Assembly (NCBI RefSeq): GCF_022539665.2
Contig: NC_081336.1
Location: 6,616,278-6,680,277, forward strand
Direction: 5' to 3'
From: Daphnia carinata
Lineage: Eukaryota; Arthropoda; Branchiopoda; Diplostraca; Daphniidae
DNA length: 64,000 bases
Each line of letters begins with the position of its first letter. Position 1 is the first letter of the stretch. A program made the translations under genes and the position numbers. Positions 1-12,600 of the stretch are shown in pieces. The notes below the pieces were generated by a model. That model searched no databases. It was not told where the DNA came from and was given only the letters and a program-made list of their open reading frames with translations.

Positions 1-2
1 AT

Positions 3-56
3 TGCCCCATGTGCCGACAAAGAATTAAGCAAATTAAAAGAGCTTTTGTTCCTTAA
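3..56 (+). CDS. C-terminal end of a RING-finger protein (5' part outside window)
   Basis: The first bases read, in frame 3, CPMCRQRIKQIKRAFVP followed by TAA at 54-56. CPxCR plus a short basic/hydrophobic tail is the usual end of a C-terminal C3HC4 RING domain, as in MDM2-, RNF34-, LRSAM1- or IAP-type E3 ubiquitin ligases. Only the last two zinc-binding cysteines and the tail are visible, so the family member cannot be named. The reading is short; it is supported by the motif and the clean stop rather than by length. Confidence 0.55.
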   Translation, partial: CPMCRQRIKQIKRAFVP

Positions 57-1059
57 GTAGCTTTTGCCTTGTTTTGGATGAAATCTTTGACATAAAAAAA
101 GATGCCCTACACAACAATGTCTCTAAATCTTTTGAGGCATTATAATATAGGAAATTATGTCAGTTATTCGTGATGTAATACAGCCGACCATTTATTATTG
201 GAGTAAAGTTTTATCATAACAAAAATATTGTGACGAAACTGATTCAAAGTTTATTGAATGAAAATCACCCATATTTAATCAATTAATAAACAATAATCCG
301 TAAAATTTGCATTTGACGTCTAGATCGTTAAGGGTAATCCCCCTTTTAATGCCTGTACATAATTAGATGAATCTATATTTGTATTCTAGACTATACTTAA
401 AATTAATTCTCAAATATTTACGAGTGAAGCATTAAATGTTATGGTAGGACACGTCCGTAACATTTAATGTCTTGTGTGACACTGTCTGTTTACTTTTTTT
501 TTTTACTCAGGGAACTTTGAATTAAAGTGTTATTTTAACAAAAAGGACTATAATACCTATATGAATGTGGCACCATTAAAGCCTAAGATTTTGGAGAAAA
601 GCTAGTTTTCGATGTGAATGGATCAAAAGCAATCAAAGAACCAAAGATCCACATTCACTGCGGTGTGCCGCTCTGCGGACTCTGCCGAGTGCCGTGGATC
701 CTCACGTTTAATTTTTCCGATCAGACAACGACGCATTTGGCTTTTTTTGGAAGAGAACTGGAGCATTTCTCTTATATTTTACTACCGAAGTACTAGCTTG
801 TTATGAATCATTTATTATTGGATACAACGATAATTTCCGTAGTTTGAATAATCAGGTAAGGCTTCGCCATAATATAGGTTGTATTTATTGGTATGGTTAA
901 GTTTTGAACCTGTATCGCGCCATCATTCCAACGTCGAAATAGAGTTACTGGTGTAGAAAGTTTGACAGTTCCTTTGATTAATCTCTGTGTAACAAAGCTT
1001 TTTGCAGCAAAATGTATGTTAAAGCAAGCTTTTAAATGATCGGGTGATGGTTTACAGAA
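57..1059. other. 3' flank of RING gene and 5' flank/leader of CNOT2
   Basis: No convincing coding region. It presumably holds the 3' UTR of the RING gene, a spacer, and the promoter and 5' UTR of CNOT2. A 15-bp inverted repeat at 430-469 is listed separately. The two short overlapping plus-strand frames around 614-806 lack family features and are treated as chance. Confidence 0.5.
430..469. repeat. Inverted repeat able to form a hairpin
   Basis: CATTAAATGTTATGG at 430-444 is matched by CCGTAACATTTAATG at 455-469, with 14 of 15 positions complementary (the exception can pair as G:U in RNA) and a 10-nt loop. Function is unknown. It could be an mRNA-end structure or a short transposon remnant. 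Confidence 0.6.
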
Positions 1060-2859
1060 ATGAGTTCACCCTCTCCAAGCCAACCTGCGTTTGGCTCTTC
1101 GCTGTATGGTCAGCAAACCTCAGGCATAGGTAATAAATCTGGCTACTGTTCCTCTTTACTAGGTTCTACACAAAACTTTGAATCAATTTACCACCAGGAA
1201 TGAGTCATTTATCAATACAGCAACCTCCTAGAAACCTACCAGTTACAGGTATGAAACACTTCTATGTTGACATTTCTCTGTTACTGATTTTAATTTTGAA
1301 TTATCAGGCCCAACTGCTGGTGGACAGCTAACTTCCCCCAATCGAAGTGGTGGAAATATTTTACCCCAAATGGGTAATAACCAGAGGATAGGAGTGCTTG
1401 GCCAAAGGGCTGTCGGAGACAAGAGGCCTTCCATAGGTGGATATGGACAATCCATGATTAGCGGTTCTTACTTCAACCTACCTGCATCAGCACCTTCAGG
1501 ACTAGGGCCTGCTGGGCTTGCTGGAGTGAGAGGAGCATTTCAAGGATTGGCACATGGGCAAGGAGCACAGTCACAGGGAGTACAAGGATTGCAAATGCCT
1601 TTTGGCATGCCACTAGGTTAAAGTTTTTTCTTTTAAGAAATAATTACATTACTAACTAAAATAATGTGTTATAGGAATGGATGGCAGTTTAGCTCCACCG
1701 TCTTTGGACTTGTCTGAATTTCCAAGTCTGACGAATAGGTCTATGGGTCCAAACGAAAACGGTGGTAGTTCATCCCTTACAGGAAGATCCAACTATGGTA
1801 AATCGAGGACTGACATTTCTTACAGCGGATATTTACTAAGTTCTCTGTCGCCAATTTATTAGTGGGGATCATTAAAACGCCTGCTTCAGAAACCACGGAA
1901 TTCACGATGAGTAATGAAGACTTTCCCGCTCTCCCCGGCACGCAGAATAATGACAACAATACTTCAACCGGTAGTGGAGCTGAGACAAGCAAAGTCTCTA
2001 ACACATCCACTTCGTCTTCATCTGTCAGCAACACCAACTTGAACCACAGTAAACGTGGGCTTCAAATCAGTGCTGATGGAAAGGTACTTCTGTTGCATCA
2101 TAAAAAGGTTTAAAGGAATTGATAAAATTGCTTTGCTTGATCAGGTGACGAATATACCTAACAACATGGTAGCGGATCAGTTTGGAATGGCGGGTCTCCT
2201 GACATTCATTCGAGTGGCAGAATCCGATTCTAATCTGGTCTCTTTAGCCCTTGGTTCCGACTTGACGACATTAGGTCTCAATCTTAACTCACCCGAACCC
2301 CTATACAACAACTTCGGGGGTCCGTGGGCGGAGAATCCCTGCCGACCACAGGATATAGACTTCCACGTCCCACCCGAGTACCTGACCAACGCCGTCATAC
2401 GCGACAAACTTGCCCCAGTGAAACTTAACCGATATCAAGAGGATCTGCTCTTTTATCTCTTTTATACCAACGTTGGAGACACGATGCAACTAGCCGCTTC
2501 CCTTGAACTCTATAATAGAGATTGGCGCTATCATAAAGTATTACGTTTGCCTTTGTCATAAGTTTGAATGGTGGATTGTTAAGGAGAAAATTCTTTAAAA
2601 AAATTTTATGCTGTCTTTAAACATGACATTCAAAATTGGTTTTCAGGAGGAGAGATTGTGGATCACTCGGGTACCAGGTATGCCCCTCATGGAGAAAACT
2701 GGAACATATGAAAGAGGCACCTATTACTGCTTTGACCCTAACAACTGGCGTAAGGTCGCAAAAGAAATGTTTGTCGAGTATGAACGATTGGAGGATCGGC
2801 CGAGAGATTTGCAAATGCCGGCCATGGTCTTACCTTCGGCTGCACCACAAGGCGTGTAA
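1060..2859 (+). CDS. CNOT2: CCR4-NOT transcription complex subunit 2 (CNOT2 / Regena)
   Basis: Seven exons: 1060-1129, 1198-1248, 1308-1616, 1675-1797, 1863-2083, 2145-2537, 2647-2859; all phases agree and give about 459 residues. Start chosen at the ATG opening MSSPSPSQPAFGSS. The N-terminal half is low-complexity Gly/Ser/Gln/Pro. The middle carries the conserved segment with SLDLSEFPSL and NEDFPALPG. The C-terminal 200 residues are the NOT2/3/5 (NOT box) domain, seen in the stretch from GMAGLLTFIRVAESD through YQEDLLFYLFYTNVGD to WITRVPGMPLMEKTGTYERG. CNOT2 heterodimerises with CNOT3 and docks on the CNOT1 scaffold, supporting mRNA deadenylation and repression. A possible AATAAA lies at 2882-2887, very close to the stop. 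Identification is from conserved sequence; exon edges are inferred. Confidence 0.93.
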
Positions 2860-3896
2860 CAAAAGCTGGATAAATGGAGAAAATAAAAGAACTACCAAGA
2901 ATATATATTAATATCCAGCAAGCAGCAAGCAAGAGAAGACGTCATGGGGATCAGGGAGATCCAAACACAAAAACCAATTTGTACTATTGAATGCCACAGT
3001 TTTTTTTTGCGGTCGAAGCTCTTGTGTTCCCTCTTCTTTTTTTGTCTTAATACACGCCCGTTATCTCAATTATTAATATTTTCCGCTTCCTCTTCATTTT
3101 GTAGCTTTAATGCTTCTGCTTGCTAGTTTAATTGGCTTTGCCCGTTATTGTAAATTTTATTCAAAATCTCTTTTAACTAACGTCTAATTGAACACAGTGA
3201 CAAAGAAACTAGTCATAGATTTTATTGCTTCACGTTAGGCTTTTTTAAGTTCTTGACGCCCGGAAATGAAACCAACTCTCTGTACCAGAAAGGATGTGCA
3301 TTACAGCTTACTAGCAATAGTGTACTCCAGAAACGCGTAGGTCTTGGTTTTTGAACAAAGAGAAAAAATGTCTTTTGAAGGCCTACACAACACTCGCTAG
3401 ATGTCGCGGGCAGCACTTGCGCCATTGGCTCGTCGTCACACTCAACCAGAATGGAATGACAGCTCTCAAGTGTAGAACGAAAATTATTTCTTAGTTTATG
3501 TATATTGTGTTGTTCTTACGTTTGCGAATTGAGTCCTCTTCAAGAAAAAGTGAAATTTAGCGCTTGCACTAACGTGCCGATGGCTCAAACCATCATCCAG
3601 CCCTTGCCAAGCCTCAAGAACTAGGATCGCTTGCCCTTCTTGGCTTCTTGGGAGACGTACAAATCGGTCGTTTTGAATGGAATCCTCGTTTGATGTGTTT
3701 GCTTTTATTTAGTGAAATATTGGTCCAGAATTATTGCCTCCATGTTTTCAAAGTGCTTATTTTTATGTCCATGGATGGCTGAATTTTGACACACTTTGTG
3801 TACAAAGTAATGATGCTGGTGGCTTGTTCGTTTTACTTACTGTTTATATTCATATGTTACCAGATTTGCCTCAGCTTGAGTGTTATTTGAATTATA
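2860..3896. other. CNOT2 3' UTR and intergenic DNA upstream of Src64B
   Basis: No supported gene. A 67-codon minus-strand frame (3222-3425) and a minus-strand stretch around 3649-3710 ending YVSQEAKKGKRS are open, but neither has an identifiable start, splice partner or family resemblance. The last part is presumably the Src64B promoter and leader. Confidence 0.45.
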
Positions 3897-6034
<2,138 letters not shown>

Positions 6035-6640
6035 TCCATCGACGGATCTGAAGGTGATATTGTAACATCTAAGATATGAATCACTGAGATTATAAAATTT
6101 GTGGAGTACTATTTAAGAAAGCGACCAGGGAGGCTCATTTTTTGTCGAGTGACTGTAATGCATTTTATCTGTAAGAAGTGCTTTCTTTTTTAACCAGTAT
6201 CTCTTCTTGCAGCAAGACAAGCTGCATTTCTATCTTTCCTGGACCCTATCTATCAGCGCCCCCTTTCCTAGTCATATTCTTTGGCATGAACTTCTGAGCG
6301 ATCAACTCGATTTGTATGACTTTAAATTGTCGAAATTACAGGAGTATTATGTATTTTTTTTTTCATTGTTATTACTATGGGACGACCATTATTTAAATTT
6401 TGTCGCTACAAATATTTTTCTTGATGTTAAATCCATTATAATCATTGTTACACATATTTTTATCAGTGCAACAGTGATACGCGGTCACAGCTAGGTGAGC
6501 AAAAAAGATAACACTATAGCAGATCTTCATGCTGTTGTTCTAAGCCAGTCATAAGATGTTGTGATCACAAACGTGAGAATTGTTGGCAGAAAAATTGGCG
6601 GTTCGTTTGCGGAATGGCTGAACGTCACAATTATGAAGAC
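6035..6640. other. 3' UTRs between convergent Src64B and AGPAT5
   Basis: The two stops face each other about 600 nt apart. The interval is AT-rich without conserved coding sequence; an open frame at 6207-6494 lacks any domain and lies in the expected Src64B 3' UTR. Confidence 0.6.
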
Positions 6641-8220
6641 TTAACAAACGGATTTAATGGCAAGTACCAAGTATCCACATACAGTGGATAACAAGATACC
6701 CTGCAACCACAGAAGCCTCAGCCCAGGGAAGAGGACCAAAGGCAAGAAAGATAGCACGAAAAAAAGGAAACTTGGTACCGTAGCAGTATAGGGAAGAGCA
6801 TAATGATTCTCCGCGGTTTTTAATTCCACATCCTTTTGGAAGTATCCATCTTGGTAAAATCGCGACACAAGCCTTGAAGAAAGCATATATTGAGAAAGTT
6901 AAAAACGTTGAAAAACAAAAAAGGAAAAGAAAGGAATAAGCATACTCATCCTTCACAGTGAACAAACTATGCATCCAGCTCTTGAACTGAGCTTCATCTA
7001 CTGGTACATCTTCTATGGGAATGCGCCTTACGTGAATATACATTTCACTATTTTTCCCAAGGAGAAAATCTATTTTTTAAAAATGTTTGTTTTTTCCTTT
7101 ACTATTCCTGTATGACAACCATGGTTTGCGGATGGGGATGTTCTCTCACCTATCAATTCGGGTGCCGGAGTTCTCTCATTTTTCTCATTAACTGACCCAG
7201 AATAGACACAGGTTACATCATAAATTGCGTCTAAATTGTCCCGCAATTTCTCCAGGGCCAGAAAAGATCCTCTGTAGCGTGGCGTCAAATGATTAACAAG
7301 TGGTTTGAGTCCGTTGTCATCAGCTGCCTTGTTTGACTTCTTTATGAGATCATATTCATTGGGAGCATAACAGGTTCCTTCAGGAAATATCACTGTCCAT
7401 GACTGAGAATCAACAAATTCATTATTGAATTTCAATAAATAAATAATTTGTTCAATTTCATGTCATGCTCTTGTCCAGAAACTTTAGCTTTACCTTAATC
7501 TTTGGATCTCTCAAATATTCTAGAGCAGATTCCATCTTCTTTTGCTTGAAATCCCCACGTTTGACATAAATGCATCCATGTTGATAGAAATAGTGTCCAT
7601 AAAGTGGCAGTGCTTGAAGTGTATCTTTCATAACATATCTCAAATGGCCTATACTGCCTTGTCTGATTGCAACCATGTTACACACAATCCAATCAACTGA
7701 AAATATTAGTTTTATATAAAATTAAAAACATTCATCAAAATATTATTGCAATCACGTAGTAGTTACCTGTAGACTGATGGTTACCTAGGTAAAGAACATT
7801 TTCTTTCTTGCTAAAAATGGCTGCAGCATCCCCCGTGAAGTAAACCTATATAAAATTTATGTAAGATATTTTGGAATTGGGAAATTTCTAGAGCCAACTG
7901 TACTTTTTGACTGGTGCAGTGTTCAAAGAAAAAAATCACCATCCTTTGGTACATTGAGTAAAGAAAATCATCACCATCTTGGTACTTCCAGTGTGGCATA
8001 AACAGAGAAATACCTCGCCACAAAGCCCATAACAGAAAATAATTGGGTGCAGAACCAGTGATAACCATCACGGCGAAAACATACCGAACTTTGGCCACAA
8101 AACTTTTCATTCCTACGAAAGACAAATGGAGGTACAGGAAGTATCACGAACACGTCTAAGTAGGACACTTGAAATACAAACACAACAGGTGAAATGTGAC
8201 GAGTGTAACTTACCTGTCAT
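6641..8220 (-). CDS. AGPAT5: 1-acyl-sn-glycerol-3-phosphate acyltransferase epsilon (AGPAT5)
   Basis: Seven exons on the minus strand: complement of 6641-6872, 6946-7069, 7150-7402, 7494-7696, 7767-7845, 7904-8112, 8214-8220; about 368 residues against about 364 in vertebrate AGPAT5. The first exon codes only MTG-. Acyltransferase motif I, NHQSTVD, is at about residues 94-100 and spans an intron. Motif III is seen as VIFPEGTCYAP, followed by LTPRYRGSFLALEKL and LDAIYDVTCVYSG as in AGPAT5. An N-terminal hydrophobic segment and hydrophobic C-terminal segments (FLFFVLSFLPLVLF and after) fit an ER or mitochondrial outer-membrane enzyme that converts lysophosphatidic acid to phosphatidic acid. The exon before IHVRRIP must start at 7069, giving IDFLLGKNSEMYIHV, which matches the family and keeps the intron canonical. 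Confidence 0.93.
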
Positions 8221-8628
8221 ATTGGTCTTGTCTACCAAAGATTATGTTATGGAGTTTCAACAACAAATGGCTATTATCGACTGTAAATTCTAAATATTTA
8301 ACTGAAACGCCGGCTATCTACACAAGATTCGACTTTCTCTGCTCAAAAGGAGCATGACTAAAATTTTAGGAACTAAACACTGCGGAATACGATCGTCTGC
8401 TTTTCATGCGTCCGGTACCGACTAACGGACTTACGGTCATTGTCCCACTTCGATTTCTTCAAAAACCTGTTACGTTACAAAAACCTGTTGTTGCGTTGGG
8501 AAGTTGGCTACTTAAAATTCATATTAATATAGGTCTTTCTATATTGTTGCAAATTCCACGCCATTCGCATCTCAATGAATTATTATTTTTTTTTTAATGT
8601 TTGCGTTTGGCTGTCTCTTGACAGAATG
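8221..8628. other. AGPAT5 promoter/5' flank
   Basis: AT-rich sequence upstream of the AGPAT5 start on the minus strand. The short open frame at 8406-8597 (+) has no supporting feature. Confidence 0.45.
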
Positions 8629-9790
8629 AATTTTGAGTATAACGTGTAATTTATTATAGAATTCTAAAGAGGTATAATTTTTTTTTCGTCAAATTGTTGG
8701 TCATGAAAATAAGCCCGACAAAATAATAAGCCCGACTTTTTTGTAGCGCGCCAGTATGCTACAGCGCTAGCACGATGCAACAGAAATATTCAGTGTATTT
8801 CAAAAACGATTAACTTAATGAAAAAAGTAGCAATTTTCTCGGAATCAGCGTTCAATTTTGATTATATCCTGTGATATTCAACCAATTCCGATGAGTGTCA
8901 TTTTTTGCAGAAAAATATTCTAAGCCCGACTAAATAAGCCCGACCTAAGAATAAGAAAAGTCGGGCTTATTTAGTCGGGCTTAAAATTTCTTTCCGCAAA
9001 AACCAGCACTCATCGGAATTGGTTGAGTATCACAGAATATACTTAAAATTGAACGCTGATTCCGATAAAATAGTTATTTTTTTTCATTAAGTCAACCATT
9101 TTGGAATTACAGCGAATATTTTTGCTGCAGCGCTAGCGCTATAGCGTACTGGCGCGCTAGCACTGTGTGAAACCTAAACAAGCCCGAAAAAAATCGGGCT
9201 TATTTAATCGGACTTAAAAAATTTTTTCTGCAAAAACCGGCACTCATCGGAAATGAATGAATATTACAGGCTATACTCAACATTGAATGCTTATTCCGAT
9301 AAAACTATTATTTTGTCATTGGGTCAATCGTTTTGGAAATGCGCCGAATATTTTTGTTGCATCGTGCTAGCGCTGTGGCGTACTGGCGCGCTAGAACTGT
9401 CATTGTCTAGCATTGTCCGTTTTTTTTCGTTTATTTCAGAAAGCTCTCTTCTCATGAGAAATACAATGTCAATTTTCATGGCTCTCGTTGAATTCAAATT
9501 TAAAGTACATCTGTTCATTACTAAATAGAGGAGTTAGAAAAAATACGAAATTAGTGGAAAAGTCGGGCTTATGATTTTGTCCGGCTTATTTTCACGAGCA
9601 ACAATTTGACGAAAAAAAAAATTATACCACTTTGGAATTCTATAATACATTACACGTTATACTCAAAATTAAACGCTGAATTCATGAAAATTGTTCGTTT
9701 TCTCCGCCAATGTAGCTGTTTTTTAAAGATACTGAATATTGTGCTATAGCACGATTGCGCTGTACAGTACTACGCGCCAACATTTGTACT
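8629..9790. mobile_element. Nested inverted-repeat (foldback/MITE-like) element with AAGCCCGAC motifs
   Basis: Outer inverted repeats of roughly 110 bp: 8629-8740 reads into 9558-9672 on the opposite strand with only scattered mismatches; both contain ATAACGTGTAAT, TATAGAATTC, CGTCAAATTGTTG and AAGCCCGAC. Inside, a second palindrome is centred near 8950, with both arms containing CCGATGAGTG, CCAATTC and paired AAGCCCGAC. Internal units with CACTCATCGG, AACGCTGATTCCGATAAAA and GCGCTAGC recur at about 9000-9165 and 9236-9402, and a decayed copy follows at 9655-9790. No transposase frame is present, so it would be non-autonomous. The exact ends and any target-site duplication are unclear. Confidence 0.75.
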
Positions 9791-11392
9791 GTTAAAGTTG
9801 GGGGCTATCAGCACTTTCTTTTCTTTTCTTTTAAATACGACTGATTTAACAAGAAAATCAATAATTTCATCAAAATCAGAATTGACTGATAATCATGGAA
9901 ATCGAGTTTATTCTTTAATTAACCTTACAGTTTTTAATTGAACGTAAAAACAAAAGACGACGCGGCTAATTTTAATAAGAAAACCAATAACTTTATCATC
10001 TTTTACCTTTGATTATGCTGTGTAGTTTGTTTTCAAGGCTATCGGTTCTGTTTCTCACGAAACGAACCATCACGTGTTTCTGACTCAACAAGTGTGTTAA
10101 TACTCTCAAATATCTTACCTCAATTAGAAATCTTCCCCGATCCATAGACTATACGTGAAAGCGTTCAAATTTAAATTTTGCATAGCCTCAATTCATTTTA
10201 TCTTGAGTTTCAACTAAGTAGAATGTAAGTGGCAATAATATAAACAAAATCATAATTTTGGATAAGAAGAAGTACCTTGTTAGAATCCTTCTCTGTCGTA
10301 ACACTTATTGGTCTCTCATGTTGAGAAGGTTCAACTTCTTTATTTTATCATTATTTTTTTTATTTACAAATATCTTTTGAAAAAACTATAAATTGCCAGA
10401 AAATCAACAGAATCATAACTTGTAAAAATGAATGAAAGAAGATTAATTTACCTAGTTCACAGAACATTTTTCTTCCCAGGATTCTTAGTACCTTATGTTA
10501 CAATTGCATATGCCCTCCTTAGACACATCTATCTCTCACTTCAAAAGTTGGGTTGTAGATCACAGCAATTACGTTGCTCAGGCTTCAGTAGCTTCCAAAT
10601 TGAAGGGGTGTCAACTGCAACAAAATTAACAGGATTATAATCTCAGAAAACACATAGAAAGAAATGGATTTACCTCCTTGGATAAGTCTTCCTATTTGCC
10701 AAGCTTTTTCATTCCTCATGTTATAGTCACACATGCATTGTTCTGAAATATCTAAACCATGGTACAAGTATCCAGCAGCGTATTAATTGATGATTACAGA
10801 AGACAGAGTATTAACAATGATCAGGTTTTTAAAATCTCTTCAATTGCATGGCATGACAATCACAGCAAAATTTACAGAATCACAGTAGTGAAAAACATAG
10901 ATGAAATCAATTTACCTCCATCTTTTTATCTTGCCAAGCTTTTTGGTTCCTTTGTTATTTGTTAGGGAAAAGTTTATTGCTCCCCGATGCCGTTGGTCTC
11001 AGATTGCGCTTGTTACGGGGAAGACTGAGCCTTCTAGTCGTCTTCTGTTATTATCTGACGCCGTCGTATGGTCTTTCAGCTGATATTTCAGGTTTATTTT
11101 GTTAACTATTTGTTGTTGGCTTGAAAAATGTACATCTAACATAGTGTAATCGTCTGAATTTACGAATAAACATAGAGAGAGTGATTCAATCAAACGATGC
11201 CTTTTTTCCGAATCTCTGCTTTAACAAAAAAACAGCCCGATGATCGATTGTGTTATCGATACCGTTTGGAATGAGTTAAATCACGTGATTAACAATTCAA
11301 ACAATGCCACTCAGAACGTTGGAGTGGGGTAAAAAGGAACTAATTTGAAAAAATAAAACTCAAACAAAATGGTAGCACGTTTAGGAATAAAT
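9791..11392. other. Gene-poor stretch with three exon-like repeats
   Basis: No complete gene recognised. It contains the three dispersed repeat units listed separately (10399-10970) and AT-rich sequence. The right edge is taken as the probable polyadenylation region of the minus-strand repeat-protein gene. Confidence 0.4.
10399..10970 (-). repeat. Three diverged repeat units resembling duplicated exons
   Basis: Units at about 10399-10500, 10618-10720 and 10865-10970 share an A-rich lead-in (AACAGAATCA, TTAACAGGATT or TTACAGAATCA), then GATT/AATTTACCT and a tail resembling TTGCCAAGCTTTTT. On the minus strand units 2 and 3 read (M/Q)RN(E/Q)KAWQ and are followed by a GGTAAAT donor-like site; unit 1 is degraded. 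They may be remnants of a duplicated exon or of a dispersed repeat. No function is claimed. Confidence 0.4.
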
Positions 11393-11398
11393 TTTATT
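11393..11398 (-). terminator. Probable poly(A) signal of the minus-strand repeat-protein gene
   Basis: AATAAA on the minus strand. If used, the transcript has a 3' region of about 1.2 kb downstream of the stop at 12601, covering the in-frame fourth repeat copy. Confidence 0.35.
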
Positions 11399-12150
11399 GA
11401 TCGAAAACAAGAAAATGTATAGAGAATTTAGAGCAGCAGAAAAATATTTAAAAAAGAAAAAAAATTTAGGGAATTTGAATTTTTAAAGGGAAATTTCAAA
11501 AATTGTGTTTTGCAGAGAACAATTAAACCTTGACTAGCTCTCTCCCCGTACACGCACCTTCAGAACTGGTTGAATCCTTTGAGGATAAAATCCCCCGTAG
11601 AGGTAGCTGATCACTGTCATGGAGGTGAAAACTACCTGCAACCCTCTGCCATCACTACGAGACAATCAACTCTCATAGTGGTCTCCTTCCGGTGGGTGCA
11701 TGCAGGTGGGAGATGGCAATATTGCTTACCATCCCGCCACTCGCATGCAAACTTGTACCTTGAAGAAGACAATTGGAACAGGAGGGCTACATGATTGGTA
11801 GTGCCCACGCACGACAGTGAACAACTCCGTTAAGGGCTCATCAACCAGCTCCTTCGGATTGTGACTGAAAAAGAGCATCATCAAAGGTTAACATGTACAA
11901 AATCAGGGAAAAGAGAAAAAAAAAAACGATTATTACGAGAAAGACATACAATCACACCAGAATAGAATGTACAAAATTTTGACTTACTGTTTTCTGCCAC
12001 ATTTAAATCGAAAACCAAAGGGAAAAAAAACAAATGCTCAACGAGTGGACTGGTTTGCGAAAGGCACACAATAAAACCGAAAAAGAATGTACAAGAATTT
12101 TGTTTTTCCGTTTTTTTTTAAGGAAAAAAAAATGAAAAGAAAAAAAACTC

Positions 12151-12600
12151 TCAATGAGCGGGTTGTTCTGCAGAAGCCGCCGCCTGTTGCGCGGCCCTCT
12201 CTTCTCTCTCCTTCGCTCTCCTCACCAACCGGCGCTGGTAGCTCTTGTTCCACAGGGCCTTGTTGGGATTCTTAACTCCAACTGGTGGAACGGCAGCCTG
12301 TGCCACTGCATCGGCATTTCCATCCACCGACTGTTCGCCTACTGCGGTAGAAACTTCAACGACACACTCGTGTCGTGCGGGAACGGGAGGATGTTCCTCA
12401 GCAGGTTCAACAATCGGTATAGGAACGTCGCAAACCTCGGTGGAAGATGAGGTTTGGGCCTCAGGATCCGGAGCATCCTCTTCGTCGGCTGGTACAAGGG
12501 ACTCGGAAATTGCGTCCACTGCGCAAGGTTCTTGTGTAGCGGCCAACGGCAGTGCACGACTCGGCTCAATGTCCACTTTGCCGTCCGTAGTTTCACGTGT
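12151..12600 (-). pseudogene. Fourth NKALWNKSYQRR copy, in frame after the TAA
   Basis: Directly after the TAA at 12603-12601 the same frame stays open for about 149 codons, to a second stop at 12151. It holds a diverged acidic spacer (VPADEEDAPDPEA, VEPAEEHPPVP) and a fourth box NKALWNKSYQRRLVRRAKER ending EQPAH. It has no ATG ahead of the box. It is either a decayed last repeat now in the 3' UTR, a stop-codon readthrough extension, or coding in alleles lacking the TAA. Conservation of the box argues that loss of coding is recent or incomplete. Confidence 0.55.

Noticed and set aside
3222-3710. Small minus-strand gene between CNOT2 and Src64B
   Set aside because: Only short frames without consistent splice phases (the best pairing needs a 32-nt intron) or recognised family.
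7041-7150. Apparent non-canonical intron or 1-nt frameshift in AGPAT5
   Set aside because: Using the acceptor at 7070 instead of the nearer TAG gives a canonical GT-AG intron and restores the family sequence IDFLLGKNSEMYIHV.
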